Shown piece by piece: positions 1-4,896 of a stretch of DNA of 8,084 nucleotides (within the stretch, counting starts at the first letter, position 1; every line of letters starts with the position of its first letter). Location: the NCBI GenBank assembly GCA_025362615.1, contig JANYFQ010000151.1, positions 1 to 8,084 on the forward strand, given 5' to 3'. The notes under the pieces were generated by a model. It worked only from the letters and a program-made list of their open reading frames with translations, had not been told where the DNA came from and made no database searches. The DNA is from Hymenobacter sp. GTDB lineage: Bacteria; Bacteroidota; Bacteroidia; Cytophagales; Hymenobacteraceae. A program made the translations under genes and the position numbers.

Positions 1-1
1 G

Positions 2-742
2 GTGTACCACCTGGCCGCCCTGCTCTCGGCCACGGCCGAAAAAAACCCGCTCTTCGGCTGGCAGCTCAACATGGACGGCCTGCTCAACGTGCTCGAAGCG
101 GCCGTGGCCCACGGCATCGCCCAGGTGTACTGGCCCAGCTCCATCGCCGTATTTGGCCCCGACACGCCCCGCGAGCACACGCCCCAACTCACCGTCATGA
201 ACCCCAACACGGTGTACGGCATCAGCAAGCTGGCCGGCGAGCAGTGGTGCGAATGGTATCACCGCAAGCACGGCCTCGACGTGCGGAGCCTGCGCTACCC
301 CGGCCTCATCGGCTACAAGAGCCTGCCAGGGGGCGGCACCACCGACTACGCCGTCGATATTTACCACAAAGCCGTAGCCGGCCAGCCTTACGAATGCTTC
401 CTCGAAGCCGGCACCTACCTGCCCATGATGTATATGCCCGACGCGCTCCAGGCTACTCTCGATTTGATGCACGCCCCGGCCGACCGTATTAAAATCCGCA
501 CCAGCTACAACCTCGGGGCTATGAGCTTCGCGCCCGAAGAAGTGGCCGCCAGCATCCAGCGCCACCGCCCCGACTTCCACATTTCCTACGCCCCCGACCA
601 GCGCCAGGCCATCGCCAACTCCTGGCCCGCCAGCATCGACGACACCGCCGCCCGCCAGGATTGGGGCTGGCAACCGCAGTTCGATTTAAATAAGATGACG
701 GATGATATGCTGCTCCATTTGACCTCTGCATTGCCCGCTTAG
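2..742 (+). CDS. L-threonine 3-dehydrogenase, SDR type (3' part; start lies left of the window)
   Basis: This short-chain dehydrogenase/epimerase-fold enzyme is expected to oxidise L-threonine with NAD+ to 2-amino-3-oxobutyrate in the cytoplasm, the first step of threonine breakdown to glycine and acetyl-CoA. The visible 246 residues carry the catalytic Tyr-x-x-x-Lys as YGISK (Tyr72, Lys76 of the visible part) and the upstream Ser pair in PSSIAVFGP (46-47). Family-typical stretches follow: RYPGLI, PGGGTTDYAVDI, MMYMPDA, and SWPASIDD with DWGW near the C-terminus. These match the bacterial SDR-type threonine dehydrogenase as I know it from Flavobacterium, rather than sugar epimerases. The family is about 310-320 residues long, so roughly 65-70 N-terminal residues, including the GxxGxxG NAD-binding loop, lie outside. 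The GTG at position 2 is internal and not the true start. The zinc-dependent E. coli Tdh is unrelated, so no symbol is given. Confidence 0.88.
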   Translation: MYHLAALLSATAEKNPLFGWQLNMDGLLNVLEAAVAHGIAQVYWPSSIAVFGPDTPREHTPQLTVMNPNTVYGISKLAGEQWCEWYHRKHGLDVRSLRYPGLIGYKSLPGGGTTDYAVDIYHKAVAGQPYECFLEAGTYLPMMYMPDALQATLDLMHAPADRIKIRTSYNLGAMSFAPEEVAASIQRHRPDFHISYAPDQRQAIANSWPASIDDTAARQDWGWQPQFDLNKMTDDMLLHLTSALPA

Positions 743-745
743 CAG

Positions 746-773
746 CCCCGTGCCCAACTACGGCGGGGGTTTT
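746..773 (+). terminator. Possible weak terminator after the threonine dehydrogenase gene
   Basis: CCCCGT (746-751) can pair with ACGG-c-GGG (760-766, one bulged C) across an 8-base loop, and four T follow a G run (770-773). It sits 3 bases after the stop codon of the threonine dehydrogenase gene and before the LemA cluster, where a terminator would be expected. The bulge and the short T run make it a weak example. Confidence 0.35.
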
Positions 774-776
774 ACG

Positions 777-784
777 TACCTGTG
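777..784 (+). promoter_or_regulatory. Possible Bacteroidota -7 box for the LemA cluster
   Basis: TACCTGTG differs by one base from the Bacteroidota primary-sigma -7 consensus TAnnTTTG. It lies about 70 bases upstream of the lemA-like ATG. I do not see a convincing -33 TTTG at the right distance, so this is only a candidate. Confidence 0.25.
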
Positions 785-856
785 CGCCGAAGCCCGGCCG
801 CAGGATACCGCAATCCTCGTTCGTTCTTCTCCACCCCTTACCCTTCATTCAACCCA

Positions 857-1435
857 ATGAAACGCATTCTCCTCTACTGCCTCGGCCTGCTGGCTCTGCT
901 CACCCAAACCTCCTGCGGCTTCAACGGCATGACCGAGCGCGAGCAAACCGTCAAGAGCCAGTGGGCCAACGTCCAAAGCTCCTACCAGCGCCGCACCGAC
1001 TTGTTCAACAACGTCGTGAACACCATCAAGGGCAGCGCCAAGTTCGAGCAAACCACCCTGCGCGAAGTCGTTGAGGCCCGCGCCAAAGCCACGTCCGTCA
1101 CCCTCAACGCCGACCAGCTTACGCCCGAAAACCTCCAGAAATTCCAGGCCGCCCAAGCCCAGATTTCCTCTGGCATCGGCCGCCTCCTCGCCGTGCAGGA
1201 AAACTACCCCGAGCTGAAATCCACCGACTCGTTCCGCGATTTCCAGGCCCAAATCGAAGGCACCGAAAACCGCATCAACGTCGAGCGGGCCAAGTTCAAC
1301 GCCGCCACCAACGACTACAACACCTACACCAAGTCGTTCCCCAACAACCTGTTCGCCAAAATGTACGGCTTCGCCGAGAAGCCCTACTTCGAAGCCGACC
1401 CCGCCGCCGCCAAAGCCCCGAATGTGCAGTTTTAA
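857..1435 (+). CDS. LemA family lipoprotein
   Basis: The protein has 192 residues, the usual LemA length. It starts with a basic n-region (MKR), a hydrophobic segment (residues 4-15) and a TQTSCG sequence in which Cys20 is the probable lipidated residue. The residues before the Cys fit the lipobox only loosely. The rest is the alpha-helical LemA domain. Diagnostic stretches are KSQWANVQSSYQRR (about 33-46), VVEARAKATSV (about 75-85), LTPENLQKFQAAQ, GTENRINVERAKFN (about 135-148) and FPNNLFAKMYGF near the end. The family forms helical bundles at the membrane; its molecular role is not settled. A longer reading from GTG 782 is open, but it would place 25 unrelated residues before the signal peptide, so ATG 857 is preferred. 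It heads a co-directional cluster with two TPM-domain genes, a recurrent LemA-TPM pairing that suggests a shared envelope function. Confidence 0.92.
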   Translation: MKRILLYCLGLLALLTQTSCGFNGMTEREQTVKSQWANVQSSYQRRTDLFNNVVNTIKGSAKFEQTTLREVVEARAKATSVTLNADQLTPENLQKFQAAQAQISSGIGRLLAVQENYPELKSTDSFRDFQAQIEGTENRINVERAKFNAATNDYNTYTKSFPNNLFAKMYGFAEKPYFEADPAAAKAPNVQF

Positions 1436-1436
1436 T

Positions 1437-1590
1437 CATTTAACATTCATCATTTAACATTCATCTATTTTGGGATTGTTTTTAGGTTTTTGAGTTGTGA
1501 CCGGCTTTTATCAGCCGGTCAAAACGCCAAGCCTCCAGACAAAGCCACTAATCTGGTGAATGTTAAATGTTAAATGACCAATGTTAAATG
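1437..1590. repeat. AT-rich intergenic repeat cassette, CATTTAACATTCA direct and inverted copies
   Basis: The gap between the LemA and first TPM genes holds two tandem 14-base copies of CATTTAACATTCAT (1437-1450 and 1451-1464). At its other end are inverted copies: TGAATGTTAAATG (1557-1569, an exact 13-base complement), a partial TTAAATG (1570-1576), and AATGTTAAATG (1580-1590). The last three bases of the final copy are the ATG start codon of the next gene. A 9-base-pair hairpin (1498-1521) lies in the middle. The stretch is far richer in A+T than the flanking genes, which fits an inserted repeat element. Its nature (a dispersed repeat or a MITE-like remnant) is inference. Confidence 0.75.
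1498..1521. repeat. Perfect hairpin inside the intergenic repeat cassette
   Basis: TGACCGGCT (1498-1506) pairs perfectly with AGCCGGTCA (1513-1521) across the six-base loop TTTATC. No T run follows on either strand, so it is not a typical intrinsic terminator. It may be a structural core of the repeat, or it may affect the mRNA between the LemA and TPM genes. Confidence 0.6.
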
Positions 1591-2025
1591 AAAAACTCCC
1601 CCATCACCCCCGCCCAGGACGCGGCCCTCATCGCCGCCATTCGCGCCGCCGAAGTCCGCACGTCGGGCGAAATCCGGGTGCATCTGGAAGAAACCTGCCC
1701 CACCCCCGAGCCGCTTGACCGCGCCGCCCAGGTCTTCGGCGAACTGAATATGCACCGCACCGCCCAGCGCAACGGCGTGCTGTTCTACATGGCGTGGGGC
1801 AGCCGCAAATTCGCCGTCGTCGGCGATTCGGCCATCAACGCCGTCGTGCCCGACGACTTTTGGGAACGCACCAAGGAAGCCGTCCTGCACCACTTCCGGG
1901 GCGAAAACTACGTCCCCGGCCTCGAAGCCGGCATCCGCCTCGTCGGCGAACAACTCCTCAAGTTCTTCCCCTACGACGCCACCACCGACCAAAACGAACT
2001 CGACGACACCATCTCCATCGGCTAG
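1588..2025 (+). CDS. TPM domain-containing protein, short soluble form
   Basis: This 145-residue protein is nearly all one TPM domain (the family of TLP18.3, Psb32 and MOLO-1). Visible family features are an N-terminal helix (ITPAQDAALIAAIRAAE), the strand SGEIRVHLEE (about 26-35), the hydrophobic strand NGVLFYMAW (about 62-70), then FAVVGDSAINAVVPDDFW and the helix GLEAGIRLVGEQLLKFF. There is no signal peptide, membrane span or Gly-rich tail, unlike the next gene, so it is probably cytoplasmic or acts on the inner membrane surface. The ATG at 1588 is embedded in an AATGTTAAATG repeat. That start fits the TPM domain, and no better one is visible. It lies between a LemA lipoprotein gene and a secreted or anchored TPM protein, a common LemA/TPM arrangement. 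Biochemical function is unknown; phosphatase activity is proposed for some relatives only. Confidence 0.85.
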   Translation: MKNSPITPAQDAALIAAIRAAEVRTSGEIRVHLEETCPTPEPLDRAAQVFGELNMHRTAQRNGVLFYMAWGSRKFAVVGDSAINAVVPDDFWERTKEAVLHHFRGENYVPGLEAGIRLVGEQLLKFFPYDATTDQNELDDTISIG

Positions 2026-2029
2026 TAAC

Positions 2030-2046
2030 GCGGGTTTTCAACCCGC
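2030..2046. repeat. Short palindrome between the two TPM genes (TAAC-flanked hairpin, copy A)
   Basis: GCGGGTT (2030-2036) pairs perfectly with AACCCGC (2040-2046) around a three-base loop. It sits 4 bases after the first TPM stop codon. It is flanked by TAAC on the left and ACGTAC on the right, much like the palindrome upstream of rplP (8052-8073, read on the minus strand). It may belong to a family of dispersed palindromes, or may only be an mRNA hairpin between the genes. No T run follows on the plus strand. Confidence 0.55.
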
Positions 2047-2076
2047 ACGTACCGCCCGAAACCCACCCGCTTCCTC

Positions 2077-2895
2077 ATGGCTTCGGATAAAAACACCTTG
2101 CCCTAAGCCCCCGCCCGCCGCCCAGCCGCCGGGTTCCTCACGCTGCTGCTCTTTCTGCTCACGCTCGTTGCCAGCGCCCAGGCCCCCATCCCAACCCGCC
2201 CCAACCCGCCCCGCCTGGTAAACGACCTGGCCAACCTCCTCGCCCCCAACGAAGCTCAGGCCCTCGAACAAAAGCTGCTCGCCTACAACGACAGCACCTC
2301 CTCCCAAATTGCCGTCGTCACCGTCACCACCCTCGACGGCTACGAAATCGCCGACTACGCCCAGCAACTCTACGAAACCTGGGGCATCGGCCGCCGGGGC
2401 AAAAACAACGGCATTCTCCTCCTCATTTCCAAGGACGAACGCAAGGCCCGCATCCAAACCGGCTACGGCCTCGAAGGCGCCGTGCCCGACGTGCTGGCCC
2501 GCCGCATCATCGCCAACACCATCGCCCCCGCCTTCAAGCAAGGCCAATACTACGCCGGCCTCGACCAAGCCACCGACCAACTCATCGCCCTTGCCAAGGG
2601 CGAATACAAAGCCGACCCCGCCGATGCCCGCCGCCCCGGCCGCGACGGCAGCGGCTCCGGCATCCCCTTCGGCCTCATCATCTTCGGCCTCATAGTCGTC
2701 TTCATCCTTATCAACCGGGGCGGCGGCGGCCGGGGTGGCCGGCGTAGCAGCGGCCTCGGTGGCTTCGGCACCGGTTTCCTGCTGGGCGGCGGGGGCGGCT
2801 TTGGCGGCGGGGGCTTTGGCGGCGGGGGTGGCGGCGGTTTTAGCGGCTTCGGCGGCGGCAGCAGCGGCGGCGGCGGTGCCAGCGGCGACTGGTAA
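2077..2895 (+). pseudogene. TPM/YgcG-type membrane-anchored protein, interrupted by an in-frame stop at codon 10
   Basis: From ATG 2077 the frame reads MASDKNTLP, then TAA (2104-2106). It then continues open to the stop at 2893-2895 with every part of a YgcG-type (COG1512) protein. These are a hydrophobic signal sequence (about residues 19-36, ending ASAQA), a TPM domain (about 47-170, with LVNDLANLL, SQIAVVTV, YETWGIG and KNNGILLLI), a membrane helix (about 195-213, FGLIIFGLIVVFILI), and a Gly-rich tail ending in Trp. No ATG, GTG or TTG lies in frame between the stop and GTG 2482. That GTG is internal to the TPM domain, so a call starting there (137 residues) would be a truncated piece. Either the gene carries a nonsense mutation, there is a base error, or translation starts at a non-standard codon. 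Without the stop it would be 272 residues. The coding character after the stop is intact, so any damage is recent. Confidence 0.75.
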
Positions 2896-2944
2896 AAATC
2901 ACCTGCCACTGGCAACCCTAAAAAACCCTTCCACCATCTGACCC

Positions 2945-3003
2945 AAAAAAGCCAAGGGCCGCACCGGAGAACAAGTTTCTCCAATGCGGCCCCTGGCTTT
3001 TTT
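2945..3003. terminator. Bidirectional terminator between the TPM gene and the Rpn gene
   Basis: A-rich AAAAAAGCCA (2945-2954) pairs with TGGCTTTTTT (2994-3003). After one mismatch, GGGCCGCA (2956-2963) pairs with TGCGGCCC (2985-2992), and GGAGAA (2966-2971) pairs with TTCTCC (2977-2982) at the tip. The T run at the end of either strand makes it work both ways. It lies between the stop codons of two convergent genes (2895 and 3016), exactly where a shared terminator belongs. Confidence 0.9.
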
Positions 3004-3015
3004 GTGCGCTGATTA

Positions 3016-3906
3016 CTATGCAGTACCCAATGCTGCCAACTCTTCCAACGTCAGCCCAGTCGTCAGTACAATAACATCGTTCGGCACTCCAGCGGCTTGC
3101 ATCGCCAGCGCCACCTTCACAATCCCTTTCTCGACGCCCTGCTCTATGCCCTGCTCTATGCCCTGCTTGATACCCCTTGTATGCGCGTCTTCCTCTGCCG
3201 TCCGCATCACGTTGATGGCATCACGGTACGCACGTAGGCTCCCCTCGTATTGGTCTTGCTCGGCAAACGACAGCTGGGCCAACGCCGCCGTTTCAAATGC
3301 CTGGGTAAACACTGCATCCCGAAAAAGTTGCGGAATGCTTTGCAATTCTTCCAAGTGCTTCAGAAAATACAGCCACTGGTCGAGTCGCGTCGCCAACTCC
3401 GCTTCGCTTTTGCGGAAGTTGGGCATCTCCAGGTAATAGTAGGTGAGTTTGTCATAAAACACCGCCCCGTGCTGATTCTTCAGCTTCACTTCGTACAATA
3501 CCTCGCCCGTTCCGGCCGCTGGCGGGTCATTGAATACAAAATCCAGGATACCCACGCAATACACCGCCTTCAACTCAAAATTCCACGCCCCGGCCTCCGC
3601 CTGCTCCCGGATGGGAAAGGTGGAATAAAACACCGTCCGGTCCTTAAAGTGGTTTTGCTTGGCCTTTTGCAGCTCCACGATGAACTTCTCGCCCTTTTCG
3701 TTCTCACAATAGATGTCAAAAATGGCCTTGCGGTCGGCCAGCCTCACCCCGCCCTGCTCGGTGTTCTTAAAACTCAACTCCCGAATCTGGGCCGTGGGCG
3801 GCAATAGCGCATTGAGAAAGTCGCGCAACAGCGGCTTGCTCGCCTCCTGGCCAAAGATGCGCTTGAAGCCGAAATCAGTAAATGGGTCGAGGTACTTGGC
3901 TTTCAT
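3016..3906 (-). CDS. Rpn family recombination-promoting nuclease / putative transposase (PD-(D/E)XK)
   Basis: This is a 296-residue protein of the Rpn/PDDEXK family, long labelled 'transposase' but better known as DNA nucleases linked to RecA-independent recombination. The N-terminus KYLDPFTDFGFKRIFG is the family signature. The nuclease core is visible as FDIYCENE (Asp64) followed by VELQKAK (Glu78, Gln80), an E-x-Q variant of the E-x-K motif. The C-terminal part is helical and includes a GIKQGIEQGIEQGVEKG linker, made by 12-base tandem repeats, then a family-typical tail ending TGLTLEELAAL. ATG 3906 is chosen because family members start directly before the KYLDP-like motif. A TTG at 3915 would add three residues and sits closer to an AGGAAG sequence, so the start is uncertain. 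It faces the LemA/TPM cluster and has no transposon ends I can recognise. Confidence 0.9.
   Translation of the reverse strand: MKAKYLDPFTDFGFKRIFGQEASKPLLRDFLNALLPPTAQIRELSFKNTEQGGVRLADRKAIFDIYCENEKGEKFIVELQKAKQNHFKDRTVFYSTFPIREQAEAGAWNFELKAVYCVGILDFVFNDPPAAGTGEVLYEVKLKNQHGAVFYDKLTYYYLEMPNFRKSEAELATRLDQWLYFLKHLEELQSIPQLFRDAVFTQAFETAALAQLSFAEQDQYEGSLRAYRDAINVMRTAEEDAHTRGIKQGIEQGIEQGVEKGIVKVALAMQAAGVPNDVIVLTTGLTLEELAALGTA
3136..3168 (-). repeat. 12-base tandem repeat inside the Rpn gene
   Basis: GCCCTGCTCTAT occurs at 3136-3147 and 3148-3159, with a partial third copy at 3160-3168. On the coding strand the units encode the G-I-E-Q repeat of the Rpn linker. The unit is a multiple of three, so copy changes lengthen or shorten the linker without breaking the frame. 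Confidence 0.8.
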
Positions 3907-3926
3907 GGCGGGCAATTTTACTTCCT

Positions 3927-3934
3927 CAAAGATA
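3927..3934 (-). promoter_or_regulatory. Candidate -7 box of the Rpn gene
   Basis: On the minus strand this reads TATCTTTG, an exact fit to the Bacteroidota -7 consensus TAnnTTTG. It lies about 20 bases before the Rpn ATG (3906), implying a very short leader. No clear -33 element is visible at the expected spacing, so support is partial. Confidence 0.4.
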
Positions 3935-3958
3935 CCAAAGCCAAACCTACCGCCTGAC

Positions 3959-3966
3959 TACCTTTG
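3959..3966 (+). promoter_or_regulatory. Candidate -7 box for the small membrane-peptide gene
   Basis: TACCTTTG exactly fits the TAnnTTTG -7 consensus on the plus strand and is followed by GC-rich sequence, as is common in Bacteroidota. Transcription would begin near 3973 and give a leader of about 130 bases, containing the 4033-4064 hairpin, before the ATG at 4102. No good -33 element is seen. Confidence 0.4.
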
Positions 3967-4024
3967 CCCCAAGCGTTAGATAGTCCCCGGCTAATGGTAT
4001 CTTTTTTGGAATCACTCCGGCTCT

Positions 4025-4064
4025 AAAAAAGTGAACCCCCAGCCGTTGACGCGACCGGGGGTTC
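4025..4064. terminator. Leader hairpin of the small-peptide gene; terminator-like on the minus strand
   Basis: GAACCCCC (4033-4040) pairs perfectly with GGGGGTTC (4057-4064) around a 16-base loop. Read on the minus strand, the hairpin is followed after two bases by six T (complement of 4025-4030), the layout of an intrinsic terminator for leftward transcripts. On the plus strand it would be a structured part of the leader of the 4102 gene. A second GGGGTTC (4071-4077) could compete for the same GAACCCC strand. Confidence 0.6.
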
Positions 4065-4101
4065 TGAAGCGGGGTTCCTGTACAACCCTAACTTCAATCA
4101 C

Positions 4102-4221
4102 ATGAAAAGGGACAACGCGAAGAAACTACTCCGGCACTGGTGGAAACCCGTGCTGGCCGGCTTCCTGAGCGGCATCGGCAAAGCAATTGCTTGGCTGGTG
4201 TTCACTCAATTTATCCGGTAG
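4102..4221 (+). CDS. Small basic single-pass membrane peptide (39 residues), function unknown
   Basis: The short frame begins at ATG 4102 and ends at TAG 4219-4221. The peptide has a strongly basic N-terminus (Lys2, Arg3, Lys7, Lys8, Arg11, Lys15), the aromatic pair Trp13-Trp14, and then one hydrophobic segment of about 22 residues (Pro16 to Ile38) broken only by Lys27. That segment has Gly20, Gly24 and Gly26 in a GxxxG-like pattern. Such a peptide should insert in the inner membrane with its N-terminus inside. Third codon positions are mostly G or C, like neighbouring genes, which argues for real coding. A terminator hairpin starts 6 bases after the stop and a hairpin leader precedes it, so it looks like a self-contained unit. 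I do not recognise the family. Candidates include a small regulatory membrane protein, a type I toxin or a bacteriocin-like peptide; none is shown. Confidence 0.65.
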   Translation: MKRDNAKKLLRHWWKPVLAGFLSGIGKAIAWLVFTQFIR

Positions 4222-4227
4222 TTTGGT

Positions 4228-4264
4228 AAGGGGTCGGGCCGGTGGTCCGGCCCCTTATGTTTTT
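4228..4264 (+). terminator. Intrinsic terminator of the small-peptide gene
   Basis: A 13-base-pair stem, AAGGGGTCGGGCC (4228-4240) with GGTCCGGCCCCTT (4244-4256), contains two G-T wobbles and a three-base loop. It is followed by ATG and five T (4260-4264). It starts 6 bases after the stop codon of the 39-residue peptide gene. Confidence 0.88.
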
Positions 4265-4270
4265 CTGGTC

Positions 4271-4278
4271 CAAAGGTA
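4271..4278 (-). promoter_or_regulatory. Candidate leftward -7 box antisense to the small-peptide gene
   Basis: On the minus strand this reads TACCTTTG, an exact -7 match, with a TTG 17 bases upstream (complement of 4296-4298). Transcription would start near 4264 and run antisense through the 39-residue gene to the terminator-like hairpin at 4064-4025. This is a pattern match only. Confidence 0.3.
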
Positions 4279-4367
4279 CCACCAATTTTTTGGAGCAATG
4301 CAAGCGGCTGCGGGCAGATTCCGGCCCTATCTCAATTACCTCCCGTACGCATCTGGAGAAACTTGCA

Positions 4368-4476
4368 GTGGCAGCAGGCTCTGCAGATGCGGACTTTCAG
4401 ATTTAAGGTTGTACCTTATCATAGCAGGTAGGCTCCTAGACTCCAACGATGGCAGTCAATCTACGCCTGCTGCCAC
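4368..4476. repeat. Perfect 12-base inverted repeat spanning 109 bases
   Basis: GTGGCAGCAGGC (4368-4379) has an exact inverted copy GCCTGCTGCCAC (4465-4476), 85 bases apart and ending 8 bases before the ATG at 4485. A 12-base exact match this close is unlikely by chance. It could fold as a long-loop hairpin in the leader of the next gene, or mark the ends of a small inserted element. Confidence 0.55.
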
Positions 4477-4484
4477 CCACAATC

Positions 4485-4790
4485 ATGTTTGAGTTAACAA
4501 TTGGTACAAAGAAACCCTTTTCAATATCGAAAGGTGGTATGATTGCGACAGGTGAAATTTCAGCCGGTCGAGTTTCTGACAATCCCGAGAGAGTATTAAT
4601 TTGCATCCATATTCTGGATACTGGCGGTATGCGGGTTCAAAATGTCCTTTTTCAACCTGCTACAAGCACACAATGGTATTTTTTAATCAGTATCCTCGAT
4701 TCAAAGAGTGCTTGGGAACTTGCCTTGAATTGCAAGTGGCTTATCCAAGATTTATTCATGACATCTGAACAACCAATTTATCAGTCATGA
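4485..4790 (+). CDS. AT-rich orphan protein of 101 residues, family not recognised
   Basis: The frame from ATG 4485 to TGA 4788-4790 encodes 101 residues with no signal peptide, membrane helix or motif I can name. It looks mixed alpha/beta. Strand-like stretches are MFELTIG, VLICIHILD (about 37-45) and QWYFLISILD (about 63-72), and a likely C-terminal helix runs from SAWELALNCKWLIQDLF. An upstream in-frame ATG at 4449 would add 12 residues (MAVNLRLLPPTI) that look like GC-rich flank, so 4485 is preferred. Codon use is clearly richer in A and T than in the LemA/TPM and ribosomal genes, which suggests acquisition from outside. The stop codon overlaps the base of a long terminator hairpin shared with the convergent gene at 4897-5391. 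Small, AT-rich orphans like this are often immunity or phage-derived proteins, but nothing here proves it. Confidence 0.6.
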   Translation: MFELTIGTKKPFSISKGGMIATGEISAGRVSDNPERVLICIHILDTGGMRVQNVLFQPATSTQWYFLISILDSKSAWELALNCKWLIQDLFMTSEQPIYQS

Positions 4791-4837
4791 AAAGTCGAGC
4801 GAGTTATCCTAATACTTGGACAACTCGTTCGACTTTT
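4790..4837. terminator. Bidirectional terminator between the two AT-rich orphan genes
   Basis: AAAAGTCGAGCGAGTT (4790-4805) pairs with AACTCGTTCGACTTTT (4822-4837) over 16 positions with one G-T wobble and a 16-base loop. A fifth T follows on the plus strand, and on the minus strand the stem itself ends in TTTT. It begins at the last base of the stop codon of the plus-strand gene and lies 60 bases beyond the stop of the minus-strand gene, so it can serve both. Confidence 0.85.
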
Positions 4838-4896
4838 TGATTAGTTGAAAGCATGTTTTTCAGCTAGGACTTAATTATAAGCACATATAAATCAAA

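Larger units (their letters stand above)
4265..4484. other. Non-coding stretch before the AT-rich orphan gene; no gene seen
   Basis: No convincing reading frame lies here; the frames crossing it do not show consistent codon use. It holds the leftward -7-like box at 4271-4278 and a perfect 12-base inverted repeat (4368-4379 with 4465-4476). GC content falls towards the right as the AT-rich block begins. Confidence 0.5.

Noticed and set aside
519..848. Minus-strand open frame opposite the end of the threonine dehydrogenase gene
   Set aside because: Arg/Gly-rich antisense shadow extending into the intergenic gap; no protein family resemblance.
782..856. Longer LemA start at GTG 782
   Set aside because: It would put 25 Arg/Pro/Ser-rich residues ahead of a normal lipoprotein signal peptide; ATG 857 gives the standard protein.
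1498..1521. Terminator after the LemA gene
   Set aside because: The hairpin is perfect, but it is followed by AAAACG on the plus strand and has no T run after it on the minus strand.
2482..2895. A separate 137-residue gene starting at GTG 2482
   Set aside because: The same frame carries the first half of the TPM domain and a signal sequence upstream, so this GTG is internal Val136 of one longer protein.
2550..2984. Minus-strand Pro-rich open frame opposite the Gly-rich tail
   Set aside because: The Pro runs are simply the reverse of the Gly codons in the TPM/YgcG tail, and the frame also runs through the terminator hairpin.
3136..3168. Possible CRISPR-like array
   Set aside because: The units are 12 bases with no spacers and are coding repeats within the Rpn gene. 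No CRISPR array is seen anywhere in the window.
3016..3915. Insertion sequence bounded by terminal inverted repeats around the Rpn 'transposase'
   Set aside because: I looked for matching ends and target duplications on both sides and found none; the flanking hairpins are terminators. Rpn proteins usually lack IS ends.
4187..4492. Plus-strand open frame of 101 codons across the small-gene terminator
   Set aside because: It overlaps the 39-residue gene in another frame, runs through its terminator, and has no consistent codon use or known domain.
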